Notes under the pieces: generated by a model
Told to the model about the DNA's origin: nothing
Seen by the model: the letters and a program-made list of their open reading frames with translations, nothing else
Database searches by the model: none
NCBI GenBank assembly: GCA_032716605.1
Contig: CM064523.1
Coordinates: forward strand, 42,252,598-42,316,597
Reading direction: 5' to 3'
Source of the DNA: Paralithodes platypus
Lineage: Eukaryota > Arthropoda > Malacostraca > Decapoda > Lithodidae
DNA length: 64,000 bases
Shown: in pieces, positions 34,141 through 46,839 of the stretch
How positions within the stretch are numbered: position 1 is the stretch's first letter
Layout of the letters: each line of letters starts with the position of its first letter
Translations under genes and position numbers: made by a program

Positions 34141-34888
34141 GACATGGTGTTGCTTTTCCCTGGCTTTGCACACCATAAGATTTCTGTAGCTTAACTCTTT
34201 CAATCACACGATTGTATTTATCTTGGGAGTAATCTATAGATATTAGAGGCGTAAAGAGTACCTCAATTAGCCTTCTAACTCCAAAATGCACTTCCTAACA
34301 TGTACGTACCATCTAGATTATTAGCCTTTAGTTGAACATTCCTCAAAATGTCATGGACCACAGTGTGGCACTCTGCCTATTATATTTTGCAACATTCCTG
34401 CCCTTTCTTCTAAATGTCTTTCACTTGTCACTCTCAGATTGAATACATGTGCATTCTTGTTTGTCTAAGTCAACTGTAATTAATTATTTAAGTATCTATT
34501 TCTTTAAAGTGCAGCATTTCTGTTTTGGGTGTTTACAATTTTAATCATAGTTAATGTATATCCTTTTAATATTATTGACAATCCAAGATAAGAAGAATCG
34601 TTTGTTTTCTCCGTCTTGACATTTAGGTCATAGATTTTAGCACAACATTACTTAATTATTTCTGATCTATAGTCCTTTTACTAACTACGTATTAAAAAAA
34701 AATCTGTATTCGCCTGAGATTATATCACAACTCTATTCGGCTACCAGCTGTGTCATTCCAGAGCGGTCAAATAGCCTCTTAACCAGCCACGTGTTTTGTA
34801 CTATGGAATCATGGGCTAGGGCAAAACATATTAATCACAACTTTATGGTCAGTCAACAATTAAAGTTAATTTCTATGCAAGTAAAGAG

Positions 34889-34890
<2 letters not shown>
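34141..34890. other. Spacer, nothing recognised
   Basis: AT-rich sequence, no supported feature. Confidence 0.4.
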
Positions 34891-34926
<36 letters not shown>

Positions 34927-35029
34927 GTGTACAGATCAATTTTAGCATTTATTGCGCTGCTTCCCCTTCTCTAGCCTGAAGGTGAAGTGAAACCGACTAA
35001 TTGGCCTACTCTCTATCTTTAAGTACTGA

Positions 35030-35124
<95 letters not shown>

Positions 35125-35209
35125 AAGCTGATGGTAGCTTATAGTAGTGGGTGGAGGGAACAACAATCAACTGTAATGGTAAGTAGTTAGAGGGTCGGAC
35201 TGAATGGTG

Positions 35210-35285
<76 letters not shown>
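34891..35285. repeat. Cluster of (AT)n and (GA)n microsatellites
   Basis: AT at about 34893-34923, TA at about 35031-35056 running into GA at 35057-35124, and TG then GA at about 35210-35285. Predicted Ser-Leu repeat proteins here are translations of these tracts. Confidence 0.93.
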
Positions 35286-35654
35286 AGCTGTCAAAGGGGA
35301 TTATTGTGGACACTTGGGAAAATTGAGTGCACTCCATAAAACCCTTCTTATTCAATATATAGGGTATCTTATAAATTCAAACTTACACAAAACCATGAAC
35401 ACAGAAATCCGTAATACTCATAATTGAGGGGTTAATGAACTGTCCTCAGTTGCCTCAGGTGTACAAAATTACCCAATTTGACGGTATACTGTATATATTA
35501 TATAGTATGATTAGTGTGAAACACAATGCTAAAGGAATATATTAATACAATTGCCTTCAACCTTATAAATAAACTTTTAACGTTTTTTTAATCTATTTTC
35601 TAGATATATTTGTACATGCTCGAATTGAAAAAGGAAAACAAATCTCATGAACAA
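35286..35654. other. Spacer, nothing recognised
   Basis: AT-rich sequence with no open frame or repeat match that I can support, lying between the microsatellite cluster and LINE copy C3. Confidence 0.4.
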
Positions 35655-36149
35655 TTGATCCATTCACCTAATGGGGTTCTGCATTCAAGAACAATAATAC
35701 ACCAGTTGTTTTATAAGCTGTTGCAGATTGAAGGTTGGTTGGCAGTGAGTTCCACAGATGTGTGGGTATAAAGCCATTTTGAAAACCAGAAGTTCTACAA
35801 TGTGAAAGAGTGTTATTTTGTTCTTGTGTGCAGGAAGGAGACAAAAGGCAAAGCTGCCTGTAACAACTGATCCCCCTCAAGATTGAAAGAGTAATAGACA
35901 GCCAAAATAAAGGAACATTAGAGGTAATATAGATGTGTTGGAAAGAAGTGTGCTGTGCTTGTTAAATGTAGTGAAATGAATAGGAGGAGGATGTGTTTGT
36001 AATAATTAGATGGATTATTCTCTGTGTAGGTGAGGCACAAGTTGAAGCAGTGGTGGAAGCCAGGCCAATGAAACAGTAATTCCAGCAATAAATTATCATA
36101 TGCCTATGTGGCCGCCCCTGGGTATTGCCCTGTTCGATTGGTGCCTACA
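35655..36149 (-). pseudogene. LINE family C, copy C3, internally deleted
   Basis: The left part encodes the polymerase C terminus (PTHLWNSLPTNLQ). The right part from about 35940 matches the 5' leader of LINE C1 at 50757-50963, ending at the same GATTGGTGCCTACA. The whole middle of the element is missing, so the two ends of a full LINE lie about 280 bp apart. Confidence 0.78.
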
Positions 36150-36427
36150 TGTTAAGTCATGAGCAATAACATAATATGCCGTAGTACCATAAGGGAAGAA
36201 GCAAGGAGGTTGCACAATTGTTTCATCACGTGTCCTTTCAAGACAGGCAATATGTTCATGCCTTAACAATTGTACATACGATTAACATGGAAAATCATAT
36301 CTAAACATGAGCGATTACTGCTGATAAACCCAATGCTTCCTTTACGAGATTTTGTACTAAAATCGACAACAATTTGGCAAAGCGAAATTAATTGAAGACG
36401 AAATTAAAGATATTCTCTAACTAACAT
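36150..36427. other. Spacer up to the LTR nest
   Basis: Nothing is recognised. ACAT at 36424-36427 is the left target-site duplication of element G2. Confidence 0.6.
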
Positions 36428-38680
36428 TGTTACGACCGGCACTACGAAATAAACAAGGGCACTTAAGAATGGACTAGATGATAGGCTATATCTGCAACAA
36501 CGGTACGCTAATTCCAAACCCTCGAACTATTACGCCGGTGAACAAAAACACTTAAAACCTTCAGAGTTAATCTCCTGGATAACGGGGTATCAATTAACTG
36601 GGTTTTAGCGCACTTCTACAAAGGCTTGCCGATGACGGCAAAGCCTACTCACAAAAGGAGTACTTTACGTTAATAAAATGCTCTTAAGTAATAACAATGC
36701 TTTAACACCTTACGAGCGGCCTATGCGGTTTATTTATATGTACCGCACAGCGGGGTGTTTTTAGCCAAAATAGGGCTGTTTACGTGATCATTTTCATGCC
36801 TAAATAAGACCCAGAACGTAAAACAAGTACCTATCCCTGAAAGGGCATAAACAGAGCTTTCGAATGACACCATAACGATCCTTGTATGATGGATAGTTTT
36901 CTTGCAATAACCGTGCAACGCGAGTGCAAAAAGCAGGTAATTCGGTACTTTCGGTACATAATTGAGTATGTAGCGAGTGAGAGAGGGAGGAGGGAGCTGA
37001 GATTTGTGTCAGTAGGTTCGCCGCGGTGGTCTGGAGCAGTCATACGCTCGCTAGTCTCCTGCCACCACTTGTCTCTCTCTCTCAGCCACATTACGTGCTG
37101 AAATTGCCACTCGACCTATGTCGAGCGCCGCCACATAGTCCAGCTTTTTTTAACTCGACTTATGTTGTTCGCCGCTAATTAAGGGTTAATAAACTATAAT
37201 AAGATTTAATAAAGGAGTGTATGCTTACGTTAACTTTAGTGTGAGTCTGTACTCAACACTAACCTCGACAATGCTCTATGAAAGCACTGGAAGTCTAGTC
37301 CTACAGCAATCAGGTATAGAATCTTCTGAAAACGTCTGATGCTCTAAGATGCTCGTTAATACAGAACAGGAATAAATGCAGGGGCAGGACACCAAAGCGT
37401 GTATCTTAAATACACCAATAAGTAGGATACATATATATAACAAGGGAGTGCAACAACTCTGTGACAGCACTAATAATAACCACTCAGAAACAGTACTTCC
37501 GTAGCCAACGTAATAGCCAAACTGGGTTGTGCACTATGCATCAACCTTGGCTAAAATAAAGCGTGAATAATTCCTAAAGCATACACAATGAAAGTTAATA
37601 AACACAATGCTGTCTTTCTCACTAATAAAGTCTAGCAGTGGCATAAAAGGTACTAGGAAACTAGGCAGAGCGCAAGCATGCTCGTAGCTTACTGTCTCCC
37701 CTTGAACAGATTTCCCTTAGGTTACGTTAAGTGACTTGGAGGCTCTCTTGGTAAGTCCAGATCTCAAGTATCTGGTCTTACCCTGGCGCTCCACAAAGGT
37801 CAACACAATGAGGTAGCAAGTATGCAGGTGAGAGTAGGCAAAAGCCCTTCACTTGTATACTGCTACACTCGCAAAGAAAAATATGCACAAGGGTTACAGG
37901 CTAGCTAGCTTCGTCGATGTTGTACAGGCTCTGACTTGCCACATACATAACTCAGACAACGACCAAAGATACCTTCCACTGTCTAGCATTAAATAATAAG
38001 AGAGAACAGCCCAATAATTAGAAGCACCCCAACACTAGGATACCATATGACTATGACTCTAATACTCCCTAAAACTAGTGCAAACATGAATGTGAGAGCT
38101 GGTGCTGGTAATACGACTGGCTGGCTATGGAATCCGTACGCAGAACCAGAAGGGATAAATAATTGAATAAAGATGGAAGTATGAAAAAGAAGAAGTTCAG
38201 AGAGAGAGATAGTAGTATAGAGGGTTATATGGGGGGGACAGATTGCAAAGGACATTTAGGACCAAGCACGCTACGCCAAGCTCTGCAGGAGACACGAAGG
38301 CAGGAGCCCGCACCTCCTTACCAGGACAGCGGCCTCCAATCACAGACGACTACGTCATGAGGAGGGCCCGCCGGCCAATCACGAGCGGGTGGCCCCGCCT
38401 AAGAAAGGAATGCGCACATACATACACACGCACACACTACCACCCCGCTCTCGCCTCTCTCTCTCCTTACAACTTCACACAATGCATCTTATATTCTATG
38501 AATGATATAAAATACTTCCAAGTGTCACTGACAAGAATAAAGATCACCACTGATCTGTCTGTTACAACATGAACTCTATGAAAGAAAGAACATCGTTCTA
38601 AGATTATTGTAGCCTATTTCACTGCCCTGGCGAGCGCTAGCGAGTTACGAGTGCATTTTGGCAAGCTGGCCAGCGTAACA
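36428..38680 (-). repeat. 3' LTR of G2 (left copy)
   Basis: The same ends as the right copy, lengthened by the T2 element at 36702-37189. Only scattered single-base differences from the right LTR are visible in the first few hundred bases, so the insertion is fairly young. The minus-strand sequence just upstream ends CTTGGGCGGGT, a short purine-rich tract that may serve as the PPT. Confidence 0.92.
36702..37189. mobile_element. TTAA-flanked piggyBac-like element T2, copy 2, inside the G2 LTR
   Basis: TTAA at 36702-36705 and 37186-37189 flank CACCTTACGAGCGGCC ... CGCTAATTAAGGG. The right G2 LTR has the empty site at about 58723-58731 (CTTGAATAA), which differs from a perfect TTAA site by one base. 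The insertion therefore happened after G2 integrated. Confidence 0.9.
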
Positions 38681-39051
38681 ACCCGCCCAAGATGTGGGAC
38701 GTTTCAGCCTCAGGTGAACACCACATCTGACCAGACAGAATGCTCACCAACCCCACATCACCCAGCTACTCTCCCAAGTTGTGAAAACAAGGCACGATCA
38801 CAAACATAAAACACTGCATTATAAACAAAAATCTGCACAACACTTCCCCAAAATAATAGCATCATAATAATTATATCACGCTCAACGAGCAAGCTTCACC
38901 AAGCCTAGCCTACTAAGACAACAGCTCAGAGTGTCTTAGATTCTTGCTGTGATATACTGCACTTATATACTATCAAAAAGAAAGAGTTTTTATGTGAGGT
39001 TCTTATATATTGTAATAGTGTTTTTGGCGGCGTTGCACTACAGGGGCAAGC
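38681..39051 (-). other. 3' untranslated region of G2
   Basis: About 370 bp between the pol remnant stop and the LTR. It has no open frame and aligns loosely with 43781-44136 in G3. Confidence 0.6.
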
Positions 39052-41075
39052 CTAATTTTCATTCACTCTCAAAGAACACTGACTGAACGGTGAGGGTTCT
39101 CCTTCAAACATACCCTCCCATGATAAACAATCAGCCAGAATATTATCAGTGCCCTTAACATGCCACACATCCAACTTGCGATCCGGCAGCAAAACAACAC
39201 CTGGCACTAATAAACTGCCCAGTTCATCACAAGACTGGCACTTCTCTTCGCTCTTTCCGGCAACGGGGCCTGCCAATAACCCTTCACTATTTCCACCTTA
39301 GTGATAACCAGGCAGCCCCGATGCAGTCTATGGGGTCGTCAACTCTAGGTAATGGATAGGCGTCTGTCAGAGATAATGCTTCCACACTCTTGCAATCAAC
39401 ATACACACGGATCTTGCCACTTAACTCAGGTTGCAAAGCTACTGGCAACGACCAAAGTTACTGGAAACGACCACTCACGATATCCTTTATCCCTCATACC
39501 CTTTTTCCACATGTCGTCTAGCTCTGCTTTCACGACAGGCTGTTGAGCAGGATTTATACGGTAGGGAGTTAACTTGAGCCTTGCACTGTCTCCAGCCTCC
39601 ATGTCGGATTCTACCCCATACATTAGGCCTAGAGAAGCAACAAACATGCGGACGTATTGCCATAGCCTAGTAAACAACTCCTCTTGTCGCTCAGGAACAA
39701 GAGGTTGCAACTTATCTCGAAGAACAACATGCCTAGTGCCCTCCCACAACCCAGCCGAGACTGCAGCTTCTAAACTATAGTCTTTCTCCTTCTCCACCTT
39801 CGTCTCTAGGACAGCCAGGTCATGAGAGGGACAATCTGTACCACCTGTGCAGTCACTCCCATAGTTCATAATTGCTAAGGCTTCCCCGCCGATACCGTAC
39901 ATGCGCACCCCCGCATTCCTTGCGACAACATCTGCCTGCACAGCATCACCGCCTTCAGCGACATGGCCAGATACAGTCGGTCTATGGTAGGGCTGTTGCA
40001 TTTTACTAGAGCAGCATTGGGAGGCTATGCGACGGCCGGGCGCATCCACTCCACAGCCAACCTCACCAATCTGCTCAATGTCCTGATTTTGACCACCCTT
40101 AGCAGCCATGGGTCGACCCTGACCTGACCACCATGCCAAAGCCTCATCGCCCACCTTGAACCACTGAAACAACGAGGCCAACGGTTTACTAACACTTAAG
40201 TGACCTGCCGGCGGAACCTCGTGCACCGCCTGAGTTGTGAGGCCTGGGTGCTCGGCACAAACAGTGGCGTATGGACCAAGCAGGTGCTGGAGCGCTGCAC
40301 ACTGCTGCTCAGGCAGGTGCTCTAGCGCTTCCTCAGCCACCTAACTCGTGTCCCCCGCCCACTGCTCCACCGAGACATGACAATCCCAACTCTCCTCCAC
40401 CTGTGCCCCACTCTCCTTCTCCACCTTGGCCGTTGCAGACCAGACAGTAGGCTGCTCAGGTGGTTGCCTCACAAACTCCTCTAACAGGTTCACCTGACAT
40501 GCTTCCCCGTCCTCGAGTTCAATAGCCCCGTTCCCACAACTCGCAAGACCAGGATCTTCTGCTTGTAACCGACATATATCCGAGGGTGCCAACCTATCTA
40601 AGTACTCCTGAAGCAACTTGTGGCCACCCCCAATACTAGGCTGCTCAAGCCTTGCCTGCTTCGCCTGGGAACGTTTCTGTCGCGGAGTGCTATCACGCCC
40701 TACCATGTCACTAGGGGAGACAGGTTCTGGGGCCACTCCGGAGCTCATAATTGGGTCAAGTACCGAGTCACCAAGAAGTGTCGCTGGATCCAAACTCTCA
40801 ACCCGACCAGCCTTGACTTTCTCCTTCCGACCCTTCCTACGCTGGTCTAGAACTTGATGACTAGGCTGTGACACTTGAGCGGACCGAGATCTCTCGAGCC
40901 CCTCTCGCCCCTCCCTACTCGTGTCGGCCGCCCTCTCGGCAACGACTAAGGGTGGAACCTCGGAAGTGGGCACCGCAAAGTCATTGCCGAGAAGGAGGTC
41001 GACCCCCTCAACTGGCAATTTCTCCACTATACCCACATCCAACCCCCGTGTCACACCGTCTACCTCAAGCTCCAT
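39052..41075 (-). pseudogene. pol: pol remnant of G2: protease end, long linker, RT start and RNase H tail
   Basis: The frame 41075-40341 starts with the protease end (VDLLLGNDFAV), followed by an unusually long linker of about 450 residues with no known fold, split by a stop at about 40341. The piece 40340-39426 ends in the first RT block (KLTPYRINPAQQPVVKAEL). Frameshifts follow through the KGYWQAPL-type RT block. At about 39270 the sequence switches to the end of RNase H (LDVWHVKGTDNILADCLS). The YxDD core and integrase are missing. The same switch occurs in G3, so it was inherited. Confidence 0.87.
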
Positions 41076-41087
41076 TCTAACCAGCGG

Positions 41088-41520
41088 TTAAGACCGCGTA
41101 GCATTGATACCTTGAACCACCACAACCCGAGCCACGTTAATAGGCTTGCCAGTGAAATTCTTAACCAGTGTCTGGGAAGCGCCCGTATCACGCAACAACT
41201 CAAGCCTATGCTTCACACCAGCCCACCTCACAGTGCCATGCCCCCTATGACCACAAAAAACATCACGGACGGGTGACGAGCCCTCCTGCTGCTTCTGCAC
41301 CGGCGATAACTTCGCAACCGACCGTTTACCCCGGGCAAACGCGGAAGACCTCAAAGAAACGCCGATGTTGCTCACTAGTGATACCACTGCTGTAGGCGGT
41401 GCGCTCGGACATGAGCGCGCAATATGCCCCTTCTCATGACACTTGAAACACTCCACTTCACTCTTGGACTTCCTCTGAGGTGAGGAAGGGCCCTGGCCTT
41501 TCTTAAACGGGAAGGGTTTC
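41088..41520 (-). pseudogene. Nucleocapsid and protease segment of G2
   Basis: It carries an intact CCHC knuckle (CFKCHEKGHIARSC) followed by a protease with RDTGASQTLVKNF. The frame ends at a TAA at about 41087, where G3 has a tyrosine codon, so one base change stops the polyprotein just after the DTGA half of the protease. Confidence 0.87.
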
Positions 41521-41566
41521 GACTTGGGTTCATAATTGGCAACAGTACTCTTAAATGGATAAATAT

Positions 41567-42012
41567 TTATGTCATTAATTCAGGGGTGGGGGAGGGGAGG
41601 GGTGGAGTGGTACGCCCCTGGTTACCTGCCTCAGCTCTCTGTGCAGACCCGCACCCACGAATCAATGACACCCTAAGGTCAGCCAGCTCAGCCGCCTTCT
41701 GCAGAGTTTTCGGTTGCTTTTCTTTAAGGTTAAGAGTCAAGTCACTACCAGTACATTTTAAAAATTGTTCCAGCAATACTAATTGTTTTACTGAATCAAA
41801 AGTATTTGCCTTCTCCGACCTTAACCAATTTTCAAATGCATCTGACAGCTCTCTAGCGTGTTCCTGGAAAGTACTCTCCTTTCTTTTTGGAACCGCCCTA
41901 AACTTCAACCTATAGGTCTCTGGCTGTAGCTCATACGCCCTCAGGACAGCCTCTTTCAACAACTCGTAATTCACACAGGAATCTAGGGGCAAAGCATCGT
42001 ACACCTTGAGTG
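41567..42012 (-). pseudogene. gag: C-terminal part of G2 gag (SCAN-like capsid region)
   Basis: The region LKVYDALPLDSCVNYELLKE and the block LRAYELQPETYRLKFR are the SCAN-like capsid signature shared with G1 and G3. The segment is cut from its N-terminal half by the insertion of G3, whose target duplication CTTT lies at 42013-42016 and 57324-57327. It ends just before the nucleocapsid, with a proline-rich linker. Confidence 0.87.
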
Positions 42013-42016
42013 CTTT

Positions 42017-43780
42017 TGTTACGATCCAGGTTCTCAAAGACACAGGGCTCTTCAACATTGGACTAGATAATGGCAAAAAGCAACAGCGGTAACACTAGAT
42101 CCAACTCCTGCCTTAAACACTGGAAAAGAAAACACCATTACCGCCCTGAGTCGTGCCTGGACAACGAGGTATCCTATGACTCGGTAACTGGTGCACACAC
42201 ACTAGGCTGACGCTCAATGAAACAGCTTATTCTCAAACAGTAAAAGATTACTCGATTATGTTACACAAAGAAAAGATAGTTAACGTGATTAATTAACGTT
42301 ACGGTAGATACTCAAATAACTGGCACTCCTGTATTAAAGAAAGTGCAATGCTAGTCCTGCAACATCAACTGGAAACTTCTGAAATAAGTCTGATGCTGGG
42401 AAGATGTTCGTAAAGAATCTTGAACAATTATAATGCAGAATATGGGTCACAATAAATGCTAGGACATATAGTAATAATAGGCAGGCGAATAATAAAGACT
42501 GCGCAAAGGTAGTAATGCTCGACAACTAAAGAAATGCTTCGTGACACAACGCAACAGCCTACTCGGGTTGTGCAACTCAACAACAACCTCGGCTCAAAAG
42601 TGCAGTGAATAATAATGCTGCATACATATTATAATGGGGCTTATCTCTAACCAGTGTCTGCTCAGTTAATAAAGTCTAGCTGGGGTATCAAGGCAGGGCA
42701 ACAATGGGCGAGCATACGGCTTGTAGCCTAACGTTGTCCGAGGGTGGTATAATGAAGATTACGTTATATGACGGGGATGCTCTCTTGATAAATCTAGGTC
42801 TCTAGGACCTAGCTCTATTCTGGCGATCCCTCAGAAGTCAACACAAAGAGGCAGCACTATGTTGTGAGGGATAGGCTATGGCCCTCTCACACCACAGCGC
42901 TGTGCTCGCAAAGTAAACCAACCCGAAGACAACTTAGGCTCCCACAGTACCTGTCAATGTCGTGCAGAGCTTAGCTAACACTGCACACATCGGAGACAAC
43001 GACACAGTAACCTTACCCCTAGTCTAGCTTTAGACAACCAAGCAGAATCACTCAACACCTTGCAAGGGAGACATATACCGGTCTACAACCTTCCCGAGAG
43101 AGGACACATACGGAAAAGTCCGTCTCTCTAAACATCAATAAAGCATAATACCTCCTTAACCTAATACAACGTCTATGCTGAAACCAGAAGGGATGTTGAG
43201 TTTAATAAAGATTAGAGGATGAGAAAGGAGAAGTCGAGAGAGAGAGATAGTATGCAAAGTAGCGAGTATGGGGAACAGAATTGCAAACGATGTAGGTGAT
43301 ACACGTGTCAGGCAAGCTCTGAGGAAGGAACTCCTCGGGACCCCTCCAGGATCACACACAAAGGCATGGTGGTCAGCCAATCACAGGCTGCTACGTCACC
43401 AGGCAGCAGGGCTGCAGAAGGTACCAGGAACCACCAGCCAATCAAGAGGCGTGAAACGGCATGCGCGCGAGCCTACAAAGTGAGGGGGGAGGCAGCACAT
43501 GTATATGCACGCACACACTACCACCCCCCTGCCTATATTATTCTCTCTCCTTAACTATATACAATGCATCCTATGTTCAACTCATGATATAAAATGCTTC
43601 CCGTTGTCACAGACGAAAATAAAGACCTCCACGGGACTGTCTGTAACAACACGAACACTATGAAATAAAGAACAACATTGTAGATAGACTGTAGCCAAAT
43701 ACCTTGCCCGGCGAGTGCTAGCGAGTGGCCAAGCGAGCGGCTGAGCCCACGTGGCGTTCTGCTGAGCTGCAGGCGTCACA
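42017..43780 (-). repeat. 3' LTR of G3 (left copy)
   Basis: 1764 bp. It lacks two blocks present in the right copy, about 10 bp near 56521 and about 49 bp near 56665-56712. The minus-strand sequence before it ends CTTGGGTGGGG, a likely PPT and very similar to that of G2. Confidence 0.92.
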
Positions 43781-44136
43781 CCCCACCCAAGATATTAGAC
43801 GCTCAACCATGAGCTCTATATCTGACAAGCAGAACCCCGATAAGACTCGCCACCCCTATCCACTTCGCAACAAAGAAGGCAAAGCTCAGTTCTCATAAAA
43901 CAAAATTACAGATCCTCCCAACACAATAGCTTAATTAATTCATACTGCTATGCTCCTAGAGCGAGCTTCTAATAGCCCAGCCTTCTGAGAGAAGCACAGG
44001 TTCGACTCAGAACTTTAGCTATAACATACTTAAACAAAATTTAACTATTAAAGAAAGAGTTTTTATAGAATTTTCATTTTTTTTAATATGTTTATGGCGG
44101 CTGCACTTACAGGGGCAGCCTGATTTTTCTCCACTC
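43781..44136 (-). other. 3' untranslated region of G3
   Basis: AT-rich, no open frame. It corresponds to 38681-39051 in G2. Confidence 0.6.
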
Positions 44137-46334
44137 TCAACACACACTGACTGAACGGCGAGGGTTCTCCTGCAAACAAACCCTCCCGTGACAAACAATC
44201 AGCCTAAACATTATCAGTGCCCTTAGCATGCCACACATCCAACTTGTGTTCCGGCAGCACAACAACACCTGGCACTGATAAACTGCCCAGTTCATCACAA
44301 GACTGGCATTTCTCTTTGCTCTTTCCGGCAACGGGGCCTGCCAATAACCTTTCACTAGTTCTACCTTCGTGATAGGCGATGCAGCCCCGAGGCGGTCTAT
44401 GGTGTCGTCAAGTCTCGATAAGGTATAGGCGTCTGTCAGGGATAATGCACACACACTCTCGCAATCAACACACTCACTGATCTTGCCACTTAACACAGGT
44501 TGCAAAGTTACAGGCAACGACCACTCACGACATTCCTTATCCCTCAGACCCTTTTTCAACACGTAATCCAGCTCTGCTTGCACCACAGGCTGTCGAGCAG
44601 GATTTATATGGTAGGGAATTAAACTGAGCCTTGCACTATCTCCAGCCTGCATGTCGGATTCTACCCCGTACATCAGGCCTGGAGAAGCAACAAACATGCG
44701 GATGCACTGCCACAACTTATCTCGCAGAACAACATTCCTAGTGCCCTTCCACAACCCAGCCGAGACAGCAGCTTCTAACCTGTAGTCTCCCTCCTTCTCC
44801 ACCTTCGTCCCTAGAACAGCCAGGTCATGAGAGGGACAATCAGTACCATCTGTGCAGTCACTCCCATAGTTCACAATTGCTAAGGCTTCCCCACCGATAC
44901 CGTACATGCGCACCCCCGCATTCCTTACGACTACATCTGCCTGCGCAGCATCACCGCTTTTAGCGACATGGCAAGATACAGTCGGTCTATGGTAGGGCTG
45001 TTGCATTCGACTAGAGCAGCATTGGGAGGCTATGCGATGACCGGGCACTGCGATGCCACAGCCAACCTCACCAATCTGCTCAAAGTCCTCCTTTTGACCA
45101 CCACCCTTGGCAGCCATGGGTCGACCTTGACCTGACAACCATGTCCAAGCCTCGTCGCCCACCTTGAACCACCGAAACAACGAGGCTAACGGTTTCCCAA
45201 CATTCATGTGACCTGCCCGCGGAACATCTTGCACCGCCTGAGTTGTGAGGCTCAGGGGCCCGGCACGACCAGTGGGGTATGAACCGAGCTGGTGCTGGAG
45301 CGCTGCACACTGCTGCTCAGGCAGGTGCTTTAGCGCTTCCACAGCCACCAGACTCGTGTCCCCCGCCCACTGCTCCGCCGAGACATGACAATCCCTACTC
45401 TCCTCCACCTGTGCCGTACTGGCCCCCTCTCCTTCTCCACCTTGGCCGCTGCAGACCAACGCAGGGACAGTAGGCTGCTCAGGTGGTTGCCTCACAAACT
45501 CCTCCAACAGGTTCACATGACATGTTTCCCCGTCCTCGTGTTTGATAGCCCCGTTCCCACAACTCTCCTCCAACTGGGAACTAATAAGTAGCGGAGTGCC
45601 ATCACGCCCAACCATGTCACTAGGGGTGACAGGTTCTGGGGCCACTCCGGAGCTCACCTCTGGGTCAAGTACTAAGCCGCTAAGGAGAGCCGCTGGAGCA
45701 AAACTCACAAAACTCCCAGCTTTTGCTTGCTCCTTCCGACCGTTCCAACGCTGGTCTAGAGACTGAGGAATAGGCTGTGACACTTTGGATGCAAGAGATC
45801 CAGTAACAACGCACGCCATAGGTTGTACTGGACACTTCTCTACCCACTCCTGTTCCTCCCTACTCACGTCGGCCGGCTTCTCGGCAATGACTAAGGGTGA
45901 AACCTCAGAAGTAGGCACCGCAAAGTCGTTGCCGAGAAGGAGGTCGACGCCCCCAACAGGCAAGTTCTCCACAACACCCACAGCCAACTCTCGTGTCACA
46001 CCATCCACCTCCAGTTCCATCCTGACCAACGGGTATGACTTGACAGCATTGATACCCTGCACCACAACCACCCGTGCTGCGTTTATTGGTCTACCAGTAA
46101 AGTTCTTCATTAAAGTTTGAGAGGCACCCGTGTCTCGCAACAGCTCAACTCCATGCTTCTTACCAGCCCACTTCACGCAGCCATGCCCTCGATGGTCACA
46201 AAAGACATCGCGGACAGGGTTCGAGCCTTCCGGATTCTTCTCCGCTGGCTGTGTCCCAGCCCCTGACGGTATACCCCGGGCAAACTCAGACGACTTCGGG
46301 GACACCCCAATGTTGCGAGCCAAAGACACAACTG
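44137..46334 (-). pseudogene. pol: Protease-pol remnant of G3, long continuous frame
   Basis: One open frame runs through the end of the gag linker, a protease (RDTGASQTLMKNF near 46130, then VDLLLGNDFAV), a linker of about 450 residues and the first RT blocks (SLIPYHINPARQPVVQAEL, then LVKGYWQAPLPERAK). At about 44330 the RT ends. The bases that follow encode, in another frame, the RNase H end (KLDVWHAKGTDN and ADCLSREGLF, with a stop inside). There is no YxDD and no integrase. The frame extends at its 5' side into a SINE at 46335-46443, which supplies an unrelated methionine. Confidence 0.87.
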
Positions 46335-46838
46335 GGAGGTGTGGTGGAGTGGTCATGCCACTGGATTGGTAATCCAATGGACCCGGGTTCAAATCCCGAT
46401 ATGTCAATGGGAAGATATTATTGGGATTGAATTTGTGCTGCACCTAGTATCAGTGCATTACCACAAAGCCCACCGAAATGCCAAAAAAATACCCTCATTG
46501 TTCCCTGATTAAATAACACTGTATGAATATTCCCATATTCAATATATGTTACAGGGGGACAATGCCTAGTGAGTTCACTGCTCAATAGGTGGCGTTCTGA
46601 GAGTGAGGGTCTGAGTCTGGAGGGTGAGACGGTGAAGCACCTGAGCGAAGCAACCGGCCGCTTCAGAGATGGAGCTGTTTCGAGCCATGATGGTTGCTTC
46701 GCATGTCTCACTCCCCAGACTGGAACAAGACCTCACGGGCTTCACCGTGTTGAGCGGTGGAATGTACAGGCTCTCAGCCTATGCCCGAGAGGGAGTAGTT
46801 GGAATATAGGAGAAAAAAAAAAAAAAAAAAAAAAAAAA
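46335..46838 (+). mobile_element. tRNA-derived SINE with poly(A) tail inside G3 gag-pol
   Basis: The head looks like a tRNA: an A-box-like TGGTGGAGTGG at 46342-46352, an anticodon-arm-like hairpin TGGATTGGTAATCCA, and a B box GGTTCAAATCC at 46386-46396. Read as a tRNA the anticodon position would be GGT. A body of about 400 bp unrelated to tRNA follows, ending in 26 A at 46813-46838. G3 coding resumes on both sides. No target duplication is clear. Confidence 0.85.
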
Positions 46839-46839
46839 T

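Noticed and set aside
34942..35355. Ser-Leu repeat proteins
   Set aside because: They are translations of (GA)n tracts.
46335..46407. A functional tRNA gene
   Set aside because: A and B boxes are present, but the acceptor stem does not close into a full cloverleaf and the unit continues into a SINE body with poly(A).
39052..46443. Several open frames as novel host genes with DTGA motifs
   Set aside because: They lie between LTR pairs with target duplications and align between G2 and G3 as retrotransposon gag-pol remnants.
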